A DNA stretch of 64,000 bases from Dehalococcoidia bacterium (GCA_011170285.1 DUEE01000016.1:62001-126000), one strand, 5' to 3'; positions 16,076 to 24,959 are shown, counted from the first letter of the stretch. Made by a program: numbers and translations. Notes: generated by a model not told the origin, from the letters alone.

Positions 16076-18600
16076 CAGACATTCTTTCTAATCCGTCTTA
16101 TTTCCTACCGCCACTGATTGGTGTAGCCATTACCCTTGGTCTTATCATAATGGCGCTCCTCTGGTCTCGCCGGGATTTCAGCACATGGGTATTTTGCGGT
16201 TTTCTGGGCAGCATAATAATATATAATCTAGTTATTTTTTTTATGAGGGGAAGCCCTGATGCACATAGCGCTCTTCTCTGGGAGAAGGTGTTGGGTGTCC
16301 CATCCCTTGCTATATTTTACTTGTATTATCACTTCACACTTATATACACCAATAACAGCGGGCAGAGGTATATTATTCGTGCCTGTTACTTGCTTCTGAT
16401 ATTGGTTGCTATCATCAGCCCCACGGACCTGTTAGTGAAAGAGATGACGGTTGAGACTTATGGGTATGCTCCCATTTTAGGCCCGTTGAGTTATCCCCTG
16501 TTTGCCACTATTCCCCTTGTGCTATTCGCGGGAGCGTATAATTTGATGAAGGCTTATAAATTATCCCCCTGGCGCGAAGAAAGAAGGCGTCTCATCTTGC
16601 TCATCGTTGGCATGATATTTCCTCTCATTGGATTAGCCTTAGACAGTTATAGCAATTTACCCCCAATGGCTATCTGGGGCAATTTGATACTCTCGATTAT
16701 CTGTACCACAGCCATACTAAAGTACAACCTGATAGAAATTCGTTTTGTTGTTCGGAAAAGCCTGGTTTACGTTCTCGTAAGTGCTGTCGTGGCCATCCCC
16801 TACGTGGGAGGACTTTATTTACTCTTTAACATATTCGGAAATGGGATCATTCCCTGGTGGCTGCATATTATCGCTCTGTTACTTCTGGCTATAGTTCTGC
16901 GACCTCTTTACGGTTGGGCGCAACATTTGGTGGACAGGGCGTTCTTCCGTGATAGATATGATTACCTCAAAGCGCTTGAGCAGTTCAGCCACCAGGCTCA
17001 AAGTATCTTGAACCTAGAGAGGTTAGGCTCCAACATGGTTAAGTTAATTAGTGGTGCATTTAGGACCTCAAGCGCCTGCCTCTTACTCATGTCTGAAGAC
17101 AGCGGTGGTTTTGTGATGGTGTCTTGTATCGGTTTGGAGAACCCTCTTTCTGGAACTGTGCTAAGTGACCAAAGTCTTCTTGTCAAATGGTTAAAGCTTC
17201 ACCCAGATACCCTGTCTTCTGAAGACCTTGCCATGATTCCTCAGTTACGGAGCCTTTCGCTCGCAGAAAAGACTAATCTAGAACGAATGGGGGCAAAACT
17301 TTGTGTGCCAATCAGAAATCACCAAGGTCAACTCTCTGGTATACTGGTTTTGGGGCAGAAGCTTTCTCAACAGCCCTATTCCAGTGAAGATAGGCAGTTG
17401 CTTGTGACCGTGAGTAGTCAGATGGCAATGACCCTCGAGAACGCAGAGCTATATGAAGAAAGAAGAAAGTCAGAGGAGGCACTGCTGGAGTCGGAGGAAA
17501 AACTATATCTTACGATCGAGTCTATGGTGGATGGAATTACAGTCTGTGACCTGAATGGGAATATCCAGCAGGTGAACCATGCTGTCGTTCGAATGCACTG
17601 CTATGATAGTAAGCAGGAACTTATTGGGCGAAGCATCTTTGAGCTTGTAGCTGAGAGGGACAAGGCCAAGGCTGTGGAGACGCTGCGGAGAACGCTAGAG
17701 AACGGACATTCAAAAAAGATTGAGTTGACATTCTTAAAAAGGGATGTAGGCGGATTTCCTGTGGAATTGAGTGCTGCTGTCCTCAAAGATGCCTCGGGTA
17801 ATTACACAGGATTCGTTGCCGTTACTGAGGACATCACCGAGCGCAAGCAGGGAGAGGAAAGGGAGAAGCATCTGCAGCAGCAGCTTTATCTGTCTAGTCG
17901 CTTGGCTGCTATTGGGGAGCTAGCTGCCGGTGTTGCCCACGAGATAAACAACCCTCTCACCGGGATAATAGGATTTTCTCAGCGCCTGTTGAGAAAAAGC
18001 ACTGACGAGAAAGTCAGACAGGATTCAGAAAGAATACATAGTGAGGCTCAGCGGGCAGCCAAGATAGTACAGAACCTCCTTACCTTTGCCCGCCGCCATG
18101 AATCAAAGAAGGAATATTCGAATATTAATGATATTTTGCAGAAGACTCTGGAATTAAGGGCTTACGAACTGAAAACAAGCAACATTGAAGTTGTAACCGA
18201 CCTTGCCCCGAGTCTTCCCAAGACTGAAGCCGACTTCCAACAGATTGAGGAGGTTTTCCTAAACATCGTTATCAATGCCGAGCGGGCTATTATTGAGACA
18301 AAGAGCGAGGGAAAATTGACCATCCAAACTCAGGAGGTGGGAGACTATATCAGAGTCTCGTTCACTGACAATGGTCATGGTATTCCAGCCGAACACCTGG
18401 ATCAGCTCTTTGACCCCTTCTTCACCACCCGAGGTGAAAGAGGTGGCACCGGTTTGGGGCTAAGTATCTGTCATGGTATTGTGGTAGACCATGGCGGTAG
18501 GATTTATACTAGAAGTGAACCGGGACAAGGGGCCACTTTCATTGTTGAATTGCCGGTGATAACTGAAGAGGTGGAAAAGAGCGAAATTGTAGAGGAATAG
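16072..18600 (+). CDS. Multi-pass membrane sensor histidine kinase (7TM-GAF-PAS-HisKA-HATPase)
   Basis: 842 residues. Seven N-terminal membrane helices (residues about 8-220, HisKA_7TM type) are followed by two more (LVYVLVSAVVAIPYVGGLYL and HIIALLLLAIVLRPLYGW). A GAF domain lies at about 300-465, a PAS domain at about 475-600 (VCDLNGNIQQVNHAVVRMH), a HisKA domain with the phospho-acceptor in LAAGVAHEINNPLTG (His623), and an HATPase_c domain with NIVINAERA, FTDNGHGIP and GGTGLGLSIC. The membrane part looks like a ligand-sensing module rather than a simple two-helix sensor. It is the last gene of the operon, translationally coupled by a 4-bp overlap to the GH3 gene. A palindromic repeat follows and may end transcription. 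Confidence 0.93.
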   Translation: MTDILSNPSYFLPPLIGVAITLGLIIMALLWSRRDFSTWVFCGFLGSIIIYNLVIFFMRGSPDAHSALLWEKVLGVPSLAIFYLYYHFTLIYTNNSGQRYIIRACYLLLILVAIISPTDLLVKEMTVETYGYAPILGPLSYPLFATIPLVLFAGAYNLMKAYKLSPWREERRRLILLIVGMIFPLIGLALDSYSNLPPMAIWGNLILSIICTTAILKYNLIEIRFVVRKSLVYVLVSAVVAIPYVGGLYLLFNIFGNGIIPWWLHIIALLLLAIVLRPLYGWAQHLVDRAFFRDRYDYLKALEQFSHQAQSILNLERLGSNMVKLISGAFRTSSACLLLMSEDSGGFVMVSCIGLENPLSGTVLSDQSLLVKWLKLHPDTLSSEDLAMIPQLRSLSLAEKTNLERMGAKLCVPIRNHQGQLSGILVLGQKLSQQPYSSEDRQLLVTVSSQMAMTLENAELYEERRKSEEALLESEEKLYLTIESMVDGITVCDLNGNIQQVNHAVVRMHCYDSKQELIGRSIFELVAERDKAKAVETLRRTLENGHSKKIELTFLKRDVGGFPVELSAAVLKDASGNYTGFVAVTEDITERKQGEEREKHLQQQLYLSSRLAAIGELAAGVAHEINNPLTGIIGFSQRLLRKSTDEKVRQDSERIHSEAQRAAKIVQNLLTFARRHESKKEYSNINDILQKTLELRAYELKTSNIEVVTDLAPSLPKTEADFQQIEEVFLNIVINAERAIIETKSEGKLTIQTQEVGDYIRVSFTDNGHGIPAEHLDQLFDPFFTTRGERGGTGLGLSICHGIVVDHGGRIYTRSEPGQGATFIVELPVITEEVEKSEIVEE

Positions 18601-18669
18601 CCTGTCCGCAGATAGATATGGTTTTTAAGAGTGTGGAAAAGAGACGAAGTCTCTCTTATATAACTAATT

Positions 18670-18694
18670 CCCCCTCCCTTATAAAGGGAGGGGG
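18670..18694. repeat. Dispersed palindromic repeat, copy 3
   Basis: A perfect 11-bp inverted repeat CCCCCTCCCTT-ATA-AAGGGAGGGGG, followed by GGGGGAGGGTTA. It lies between two converging genes (histidine kinase on plus, ogt on minus), where it could act as a bidirectional terminator-like hairpin, although no T-run follows. Confidence 0.85.
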
Positions 18695-18744
18695 ACAAAG
18701 GGGGAGGGTTACCTAATAAAAACCTAAAGAGGTAAGGTAATACT

Positions 18745-19269
18745 TTATCCAATACTGGTACCAAGTTCTAGATTAAGCAGATAATACTTCCAATCCAGTC
18801 CACCACTATAGCCACCGAGCCTGCTATCATTGGCTACTATCCGGTGACAGGGTACAATAATGGGTAGTGGGTTATTACCAAGCGCCTGTCCCACTGCACG
18901 TGCTGCTAGTGGTTTTTTAATTTGGTCAGCCACCCAGGCGTAACTCCTGGTCTCACCATATGGGATAAGCCTGGTTATTCCCCATACCTCACGCTGAAAT
19001 GCGGTAGCCCGGGAGAGGTCAAGCTCATCAGGGAAGGTTATCTTATGACCTCTGAAATAAAGCCGCAGGCGTTCCATTAAGTCCTGGAATAGGTGGGGAG
19101 ACCAGGTGGAATCATTTATGTCGCCTAACAGTTGTTGTACTTCCCCGGCTGAAGGCTGAGGCAGGGTGGTGCGCAGCAACCCCCTTACCGAGCCCAATAT
19201 CCCCACCCAACCCATATCAGTATTGAAAGTAGTATATTTTAGCCTTCCCGCCATAAAGTTGGTCGCCAT
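18745..19269 (-). CDS. ogt: Methylated-DNA-protein-cysteine methyltransferase
   Basis: 174 residues. The C-terminal domain contains IVPCHRIVA with the alkyl-accepting Cys, preceded by GETRSYAWVAD (DNA-binding helix region) and followed by GGYSGGLDWKYYLL. It removes O6-alkyl groups from guanine in a single-use reaction. The N-terminal part is a short Ogt-type domain, and there is no AdaA domain. Six bases separate it from hpf, so it is probably the last gene of the zinc-ribbon/comF/hpf/ogt transcript. Confidence 0.92.
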   Translation of the reverse strand: MATNFMAGRLKYTTFNTDMGWVGILGSVRGLLRTTLPQPSAGEVQQLLGDINDSTWSPHLFQDLMERLRLYFRGHKITFPDELDLSRATAFQREVWGITRLIPYGETRSYAWVADQIKKPLAARAVGQALGNNPLPIIVPCHRIVANDSRLGGYSGGLDWKYYLLNLELGTSIG

Positions 19270-19275
19270 CTCTGC

Positions 19276-19821
19276 TTAACCTAGCTCAGGCTCAATCAGA
19301 CCGTAGTCGCCATCCTTCCGCTGGTATAACAGGTTAAGTTCCTCAGTATCGGCATTAAGGAACAGGAAGAAATCATGACCCAAAAGCTCCATCTGGTCGG
19401 TGGCTTCAGCCACTGACATTGGCTTAATGGCAAAACGCTTAACCCTCACCACATTTCGGGCAGGTGGTAATGTCTCTACTTCTTCGCTGAATTCACCTCG
19501 GGCCAACGAGCGGCCTCTCCCCTTGTCATATAGTTTCCCCTTGTAGTGCTCGATTTGCCGCTCCATAACCTCGGCTACCTTATCAACGGCAGTGAATAGG
19601 TCTTGCCCTCTCTCCTCACCGCGAAGCAGGGTGCCGCTACTATGTAGAGTTACCTGCACTACGAAGTGCTGCTGGGGAGACCTTGTCTTTTCTTCAGAGA
19701 TTTCTACCCTTGAGTTTATAATATTGGGTAGGTGGCGGTTTAGCCTACCCAGTTTGTGCTTAATGTAACGGTGCACCTCCGGTGACAGGTCCATATTCTT
19801 ACCTGTTATCTGTAACTCCAT
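19276..19821 (-). CDS. hpf: Long-form ribosome hibernation promoting factor
   Basis: 181 residues. An N-terminal S30AE/RaiA domain (MELQITGKNMDLSPEVHRYI to about residue 100) binds the 30S decoding centre. A short linker follows, then the conserved C-terminal dimerisation domain (FAIKPMSVAEATDQMELLGH, then FLNADTEELNLLYQRKDGDY). This two-domain form drives 100S ribosome dimers in stationary phase. The start ATG lies 24 bp after comF in the same direction. Confidence 0.95.
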   Translation of the reverse strand: MELQITGKNMDLSPEVHRYIKHKLGRLNRHLPNIINSRVEISEEKTRSPQQHFVVQVTLHSSGTLLRGEERGQDLFTAVDKVAEVMERQIEHYKGKLYDKGRGRSLARGEFSEEVETLPPARNVVRVKRFAIKPMSVAEATDQMELLGHDFFLFLNADTEELNLLYQRKDGDYGLIEPELG

Positions 19822-19844
19822 CTATTTACACTCCTAATAAGTAA

Positions 19845-20555
19845 TCAAATCTCCCTAGCCAGTACTAGCCCCCAAACCGTGGTAGCTCCGGCTGCTTTTA
19901 GCGCCATAGCACAGGCATCAAGGGTAGCCCCAGAGGTGGAGACATCGTCTATCAGTAGCACTTGCTTATCCCGTAGCCTGTGGTCACGACAGGTAAAAGC
20001 ACTTTCTACATTGCTCCGCCGTTCATCCACGGTTGATGCTCTAGCCTGGGGAGATGCGTGCCGCTGCCGGGTGAGGCAATCATCTGCTACCGGTAAGTTG
20101 ATGAGCTTGCCTAGCTCCCGAGCCAGCAGGCGGGATTGATTATAGCCACGCTCCTTGAGTCGCTTCTGATGTAATGGCACCGGCACCATAACTTCTCCGG
20201 GTACCGGGTTAGTGAGCAGATAATCCTGCAATAATCCACCCAAGGGTTGAGCCAGGGCTCTAAGGTTCCGGTACTTTAGCTGATGGATGGCCTGGCGCAT
20301 TACCCCGTCAAACCGAAATGGGGAACGAATGCCATCTATCTCTGCCTGCCAGCCAACACAACTGGGGCAAAGTATACCGCTGGGTTGAGGCCTACCACAT
20401 CGGGGACAAAGCGGAGGCATAATCCGAGGTAGCGACTGACAACAAGACTGGCAAAGGAAATCACCCTCTCTCCCACAGCCGATACACCACCTGGGAAACA
20501 AAAAGTCAAGTGCTACCCCCTTGAGTTTAGCTACCCGAGGAAGCACATTTATCAC
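19845..20555 (-). CDS. comF: ComF-family phosphoribosyltransferase-like protein
   Basis: 236 residues. An N-terminal double zinc ribbon (CIGCG, CQSC, CPRCG, CPSC) is followed by a phosphoribosyltransferase fold whose PRPP-binding loop VLLIDDVSTSGATLDACA lies near residue 197. ComF proteins assist DNA uptake and processing during natural transformation in some bacteria; the catalytic activity is unproven. It lies 25 bp downstream of a small zinc-ribbon gene and upstream of hpf. Confidence 0.92.
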   Translation of the reverse strand: MINVLPRVAKLKGVALDFLFPRWCIGCGREGDFLCQSCCQSLPRIMPPLCPRCGRPQPSGILCPSCVGWQAEIDGIRSPFRFDGVMRQAIHQLKYRNLRALAQPLGGLLQDYLLTNPVPGEVMVPVPLHQKRLKERGYNQSRLLARELGKLINLPVADDCLTRQRHASPQARASTVDERRSNVESAFTCRDHRLRDKQVLLIDDVSTSGATLDACAMALKAAGATTVWGLVLAREI

Positions 20556-20580
20556 CCATAATCTAAAGTTTCAGGATATT

Positions 20581-20793
20581 CTAGCGGGGGCGGACATTAT
20601 GGAGTGCCCCACTCATAATGGGTTCATTAATATAGACATCGCCATTCCTGATTTTCAGGTTGAAGCCGCAATCAGGATTGGTACAGACCCATGCTTTATA
20701 ATGAATAGCTGCCCCTTGACTACCGAAGTCAGACAGGGGCACCAGGTCTCCAGAGTTACACTTTTGGCACTTTGGAAAAATAAATTGTTCCAC
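20581..20793 (-). CDS. Small zinc-ribbon protein
   Basis: A 70-residue protein starting at GTG 20793, chosen because GGGAGGTGG lies 6-7 bp upstream; the longer frame to 20913 would run through the promoter. Zinc ligands are CQKC near the N-terminus and CTNPDC about 35 residues later, and the intervening region contains AAIHYKAWVC. No named family is recognised; a nucleic-acid or protein-binding ribbon is the best description. It is the first gene of the comF-hpf-ogt operon, with a strong promoter directly upstream. Confidence 0.7.
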   Translation of the reverse strand: MEQFIFPKCQKCNSGDLVPLSDFGSQGAAIHYKAWVCTNPDCGFNLKIRNGDVYINEPIMSGALHNVRPR

Positions 20794-20827
20794 GAGGTCC
20801 ACCTCCCACCTAAATTGATTTGTCCAC

Positions 20828-20856
20828 AGTATACACAAAGTAGTGGCTGTTGACAA
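20828..20856 (-). promoter_or_regulatory. Sigma-70-type promoter of the zinc ribbon-comF-hpf-ogt operon
   Basis: On the minus strand TTGTCA (20856-20851) and TATACT (20833-20828) are separated by exactly 17 bp. Transcription would start near 20821, giving a leader of about 28 nt to the GTG at 20793. Confidence 0.75.
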
Positions 20857-20962
20857 GGGTTTCTGCTCATTCAGCAGGTTAGTGGCACATCTCCTGTTCC
20901 CTAAATATGGCATAATTGATTATAGAATGCTTCCCCTAATCAGGGATATAATTTATTAGCCT

Positions 20963-21167
20963 CACCTCGCTAGAGGCGACTCTGTCGACCCCTTAATCCC
21001 CTCTCCGAGTCGAGTCTGCGACCTCTCCTCGCACAAGGCGAGTCGCCTCAGGATGCTTCCTAATGAGAGGGGGAAGAGACTTTAGAGAGGGGCTTCGCCC
21101 CTCTCTTACCTACACTCCCCCTTCCCTTATTAAGGGAAGGGGGTCAGGGGGATAGGTTGACAAACGA
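20963..21167. repeat. Dispersed palindromic repeat, copy 4 (long mosaic)
   Basis: The longest copy. It has an AGAGGCGACTCTGTCGACC module (also beside copy 1), a CTCGCACAAGGCGAGTCGCC module (also in copy 5), a 10-bp hairpin AGAGAGGGGC-TTC-GCCCCTCTCT (21084-21106) and the core CCCCCTTCCCTTA/TAAGGGAAGGGGG (21117-21143), then GTCAGGGGGATAGGT as in copy 2. It lies between divergent genes and so is not simply a terminator. Confidence 0.8.
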
Positions 21168-21281
21168 CCTCAATCAGAGGTTATCTATCAAGAAAAATTT
21201 GGGGAGGTGGAGCCGCTTCCAAATCACCAAATACCAAAATATGTGTTACAATTGACCTTTAATAGAGAGAATAGACAGCTT

Positions 21282-21779
21282 ATGATTCGTGAGTGCCAGC
21301 CAAGTGACATTAACCGAATATATTTAATCATCAACGAGGCAGCCCAAGCCTATGAAGGCGTTATACCCGCTGACTGCTACCACCAGCCCTATATGCCTAT
21401 TGATGAGCTTGAGCGGGAAATGAAGCGTATGACCTTCTTTGGCTGGGAGGTAAATGGAGAGCTTGTCGGGGTAATGGGATTTGAGCCGATTAAGGATGTT
21501 ACCCTCATCCGCCATGCCTATGTATTACCCCAGTGGCAAAGACAGGGAATAGGTAGTAAACTGTTAAATAACCTTAGGGGTCTGGTTACCACTTCTCGCA
21601 TGCTGGTGGGAACATGGGGTGATGCTAAATGGGCGATTGATTTCTACCAAAGGCACGGCTTCAGCCTCTTGCCCAGCAAGGATGAGCTACTGAAAACCTA
21701 CTGGGACATCCCCCACCGCCAGATACAAACCTCGGTGGTGCTGGGGGTAGATATGAAATCTCACTCTGTCAGCTACTAA
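21282..21779 (+). CDS. GNAT-family N-acetyltransferase
   Basis: 165 residues from ATG 21282 (MIRECQPSDINRIYLII). The acetyl-CoA-binding motif A is ALVLP-like: HAYVLPQWQRQGIGSKLLNNL carries the Q/RxxGxG/A signature, followed by WAIDFYQRHGF (motif B). The substrate is unknown. An extended -10 TGTTACAAT lies about 30 bp upstream of ATG 21282. The in-frame GTG at 21207 overlaps its own purine-rich Shine-Dalgarno-like sequence and is less likely. The last 11 bp overlap the converging gene on the minus strand. Confidence 0.85.
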   Translation: MIRECQPSDINRIYLIINEAAQAYEGVIPADCYHQPYMPIDELEREMKRMTFFGWEVNGELVGVMGFEPIKDVTLIRHAYVLPQWQRQGIGSKLLNNLRGLVTTSRMLVGTWGDAKWAIDFYQRHGFSLLPSKDELLKTYWDIPHRQIQTSVVLGVDMKSHSVSY

Positions 21780-22104
21780 CAGGTTCTACCTGCGTCACAT
21801 CGAAGACTAGCTCTTTTCCGTCTGCTACATGCAGACAGCCGTGAACGATGAAACTGTTATCTTTTTCAAATGACCAACGGTCAAGCTCCTGCTGGGTCTT
21901 GAACTTAAGGTACTTAACCCGCCCTTTGCGTGGATACAGAGACACCGTTAAGTATTTTGCGAATGGGGAGTAATTAGCCTTCGTCAATCCTTCTGTATCT
22001 ATGATAGCATAGACTCGACCCTGCACAATTACCCTCTTGCCTCGTTTCTCAATAACAGAACAATCCTGTGGTATTCGTTCGCCACTACAGACTGGGCATG
22101 CCAT
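21769..22104 (-). CDS. Conserved hypothetical protein with N-terminal CxxC
   Basis: A 111-residue protein beginning MACPVCSGERIPQDCSVIEK. The ATG at 22104 is chosen because GGAGG lies 8 bp upstream; a GTG three codons earlier overlaps that site. A single CPVC pair with a later Cys suggests half a zinc site. The rest is a mixed beta-rich domain with many lysines (GRVKYLKFKTQQELDRWSFE) and no family I recognise. It lies 18 bp upstream of mtaB in the same direction, so it is probably co-transcribed. It overlaps the GNAT gene tail-to-tail by 11 bp. Confidence 0.65.
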   Translation of the reverse strand: MACPVCSGERIPQDCSVIEKRGKRVIVQGRVYAIIDTEGLTKANYSPFAKYLTVSLYPRKGRVKYLKFKTQQELDRWSFEKDNSFIVHGCLHVADGKELVFDVTQVEPVSS

Positions 22105-22122
22105 GTTAAGCACCTCCGTCTA

Positions 22123-23364
22123 TTACACCCCATCCCCTCTGACTTCTACCAGCTTTACCGGTAATAGCCTATTGGCTAAATCCTCACTACTTCTAGCATA
22201 CACCTTTATATAGTTATCGGTGAGACCGGACCAGACGCCGTTAGACCGCTTCTCCCACAATACGGGCATAGTCTTGCCTAAGAACCGTTGTCTAAAATTC
22301 TCAGCGCTTTCTCTGGCTAGAGCCAGCATCCGCTGGCTTCGCTCCCTTTTGACTTTATCGCCAACCGGCTGGGGCATCCGGGCAGCTTCAGTTCCCGGGC
22401 GGGGTGAGAAGGGGAAGACATGAATCCGGGCAAACTCAAGCTGCTGGCAAAGCTGATAGCTCTGCTCAAACTCTGCCGAAGTCTCACCGGGGAAACCGAC
22501 TATAATATCAGTGGTGATAGCCGCCTCAGGCACCAGAGACCTAATTAAAGATACTGCCTTCTGATAGTCGCTTACTGAGTAGCGCCGTTTCATCCGGTTG
22601 AGCACCCCGTCACTACCACTCTGGAGGGACAGGTGAAAGTGACGGCATAGCCTCCCGTCACTCCACAACTCGATAAGCTCGGGGGAGATTTCCTGGGGCT
22701 GGAGAGAGGATAGCCTTAACCTGGTTATATCAGTCTCAGCTAAGATATTCTCCAGTAATCCTCTTAGATTAACCCCATCGTATCTATATGAGCCAATCTC
22801 AGTCCCGGTTAATACCACCTCTTTATAGCCATCACTAATCCGGTGTCTGACCTCGGCAACAACCTGGTTAAAAGGCAGGCTCTTCTCCCCGCCCCGGACT
22901 AGGGGTACAATGCAGTAGGAGCAAAAGCTATCGCAACCATCCTGAACCTTGATGAAGGCACGAGTCCTGAAACCAGCACCATAATTGGTAGTTGAATCCT
23001 GTTGAATATGGGCTGAATTGCTTATGAGACCAGACTCTTCCAGCAGCCGTAGTAGGTGTGGCTTTGCCTCATTGCCCAAGACAAGACTAACCCCCTCAAT
23101 CTGAGCCAGCTCCTGGGGCACTCGCTCAGCATAACAGCCGGTAGCCACCAGCCGGGCGTCAGGATTCCGCCAATGTGCCAGCCTGAGCCAGTGACGGGAT
23201 TTGCGGTCGGCAATATGAGTAACCGTGCAGGTATTTAGTATATAGACATCAGCCGTATCAGTTGGAGATACCAGCCTGTACCCCGCCTCAGCCAATTGTC
23301 GGGCTAAGAGCTCCATCTCAGCTTGATTAACCTTACAGCCTAGGCTATCCAAGGCAACCCTCAT
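22123..23364 (-). CDS. mtaB: tRNA t6A37 methylthiotransferase MtaB
   Basis: 413 residues from ATG 23364 (MRVALDSLGCKVNQAEMELL), the typical MtaB opening. An N-terminal UPF0004 domain with three cysteines (GCKVNQ, NTCTVT, TGCYAE) binds one Fe-S cluster. The radical-SAM cluster is DGCDSFCSYCIVP (CxxxCxxC), and a TRAM domain ends the protein. It adds a methylthio group to t6A37 in ANN-decoding tRNAs. The frame is open upstream to a GTG at 23388; ATG 23364 is preferred by family alignment and a GGGG element 9 bp upstream. Confidence 0.93.
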   Translation of the reverse strand: MRVALDSLGCKVNQAEMELLARQLAEAGYRLVSPTDTADVYILNTCTVTHIADRKSRHWLRLAHWRNPDARLVATGCYAERVPQELAQIEGVSLVLGNEAKPHLLRLLEESGLISNSAHIQQDSTTNYGAGFRTRAFIKVQDGCDSFCSYCIVPLVRGGEKSLPFNQVVAEVRHRISDGYKEVVLTGTEIGSYRYDGVNLRGLLENILAETDITRLRLSSLQPQEISPELIELWSDGRLCRHFHLSLQSGSDGVLNRMKRRYSVSDYQKAVSLIRSLVPEAAITTDIIVGFPGETSAEFEQSYQLCQQLEFARIHVFPFSPRPGTEAARMPQPVGDKVKRERSQRMLALARESAENFRQRFLGKTMPVLWEKRSNGVWSGLTDNYIKVYARSSEDLANRLLPVKLVEVRGDGV

Positions 23365-23432
23365 ACTTTTATACCCCATATTCGCCACATCAGTCTCAAC
23401 TTGAACCTATTTATTAACCCCATTACCTTTAT

Positions 23433-23530
23433 CCCCTTCCCCTCGCACAAGGCGAGTTGCCCCAGGAGACTTAGCAAGTGGAAGGGGAAGGGGAAGGATT
23501 ATTTCTATAGAGGGGCTTCGCCCCTCTATA
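23433..23530. repeat. Dispersed palindromic repeat, copy 5
   Basis: Outer arms CCCCTTCCCC (23433-23442) and GGGGAAGGGG (23484-23493) enclose the CTCGCACAAGGCGAG module shared with copy 4. They are followed by a perfect 11-bp hairpin TATAGAGGGGC-TTC-GCCCCTCTATA (23506-23530). The order of core and small hairpin is reversed relative to copies 2 and 4. It lies between divergent mtaB and fabF. Confidence 0.75.
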
Positions 23531-23672
23531 AATCCCTTACTAATCAGCCTTTCTCACTCCGAAATTGACTATCCGTCTCACAGGCATTATACTTTTGGTA
23601 TTCTCATCCGGTCAAATAAAAATTACCCTTGCCCATAAGATGAGGCTATGGTGAAAATTATTTAACCTTATT

Positions 23673-24959
23673 ATGGGATGGATTGGGGGAGTGGAGTTGA
23701 TAAATAATCTTAATAACAGAGTGGTGGTTACTGGTATGGGGGTTTTGTGCCCACTTGGTGTTAATGCCTCCACAACCTGGGAAGCTCTTATCGCTGGCAA
23801 GTCTGGTATTGACTACATCACCCTATTTGATGCTGAGTCCCTTGAAACCAAGATTGCCGGCGAGGTAAAAGGGTTTGAGCCCACCGATTATATCAACCGC
23901 AAGGATGCCCGCCGTATGGATCGCTTCGCCCAACTGACAGTAGCCGCCAGTCTTCAGGCGGTGGAGCAATCAGGAATCCAAATTAACTCCGCAAACCAAG
24001 ACAACATTGGTATCATAGTTGGCAGTGGGATTGGCGGTCTAACCACCCTATTTGAGCAGACCCGGGTGCTATTAGAAAAGGGACCAAACAAGGTAAGCCC
24101 CTTCCTAGTCCCAATGATGATATCTGATATGGCGGCTGCCCAGGTATCTATTACGCTGGGAGTGAAGGGACCAAATCTGTGCACTACATCGGCTTGCTCC
24201 AGCGGTTCAGATGCTATCGGGGTTGGTTATGAACTTATTAAGCGAGGTGATACCCAGGCGGTGATAGCCGGTGGCAGTGAGGCAATAATCAACCCAATAG
24301 GTATTAGCGCTTTCAGTGCCCTCAAAGCTATCTCAACCAGAAACAGCGAGCCACAGTTAGCCTCCCGACCCTTTGATGCTGAGCGTGATGGTTTTGTCAT
24401 CAGTGAAGGTTCTGGTCTTCTTATCTTGGAAAATCTTGCTCATGCCCAGAAGCGAGGGGCTAACATTCTGGCTGAAGTGGTAGCTTACGGAGCCAGTGCT
24501 GACGCCTACCATATTACCCAACCAGATGAAAACGGAAAGGGTGCGGCTAAGGCAATGCAGGTAGCTCTTGATAAAGCAGGTATCATCACTGCTGAAATTG
24601 ACTATATTAACGCTCACGGCACATCCACACAACTAAACGACAAGACGGAGACTATGGCGATAAAGATTGTATTTGGGGATAATGCCTATAAAGTGCCAAT
24701 AAGTTCCACCAAGTCTATGATGGGACATCTGATAGGCGGTGCCGGTGCTGTTGAGGCGGCAATATGTATTATGGTTATACAGTATGGCTTAATACCGCCG
24801 ACGATAAACCTTACTCACCCCGACCCTGAATGCGATTTAGATTATGTGCCTAATGTAGCCCGCCAAGCCAAAGTTAACACCGTCCTGTCCAGCTCTTTCG
24901 GTTTTGGTGGACATAACTCAGTTCTAGTCTTTCGACAATATTCTGAGGCAGTAGGTTGA
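23673..24959 (+). CDS. fabF: 3-oxoacyl-ACP synthase II
   Basis: 428 residues from ATG 23673, or about 420 from TTG 23697, which has GGGGGAG 5 bp upstream and may be the real start since ATG 23673 lacks a Shine-Dalgarno. The condensing-enzyme triad is complete: Cys in CTTSACSSGSDAIG, His in NAHGTSTQLND and His in MMGHLIGGAGAVE. It elongates acyl-ACP with malonyl-ACP in type II fatty-acid synthesis. No other fab genes are adjacent; the frame runs straight into recJ with a 4-bp overlap, an unusual partner. A related beta-ketoacyl synthase role cannot be excluded. Confidence 0.93.
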   Translation: MGWIGGVELINNLNNRVVVTGMGVLCPLGVNASTTWEALIAGKSGIDYITLFDAESLETKIAGEVKGFEPTDYINRKDARRMDRFAQLTVAASLQAVEQSGIQINSANQDNIGIIVGSGIGGLTTLFEQTRVLLEKGPNKVSPFLVPMMISDMAAAQVSITLGVKGPNLCTTSACSSGSDAIGVGYELIKRGDTQAVIAGGSEAIINPIGISAFSALKAISTRNSEPQLASRPFDAERDGFVISEGSGLLILENLAHAQKRGANILAEVVAYGASADAYHITQPDENGKGAAKAMQVALDKAGIITAEIDYINAHGTSTQLNDKTETMAIKIVFGDNAYKVPISSTKSMMGHLIGGAGAVEAAICIMVIQYGLIPPTINLTHPDPECDLDYVPNVARQAKVNTVLSSSFGFGGHNSVLVFRQYSEAVG

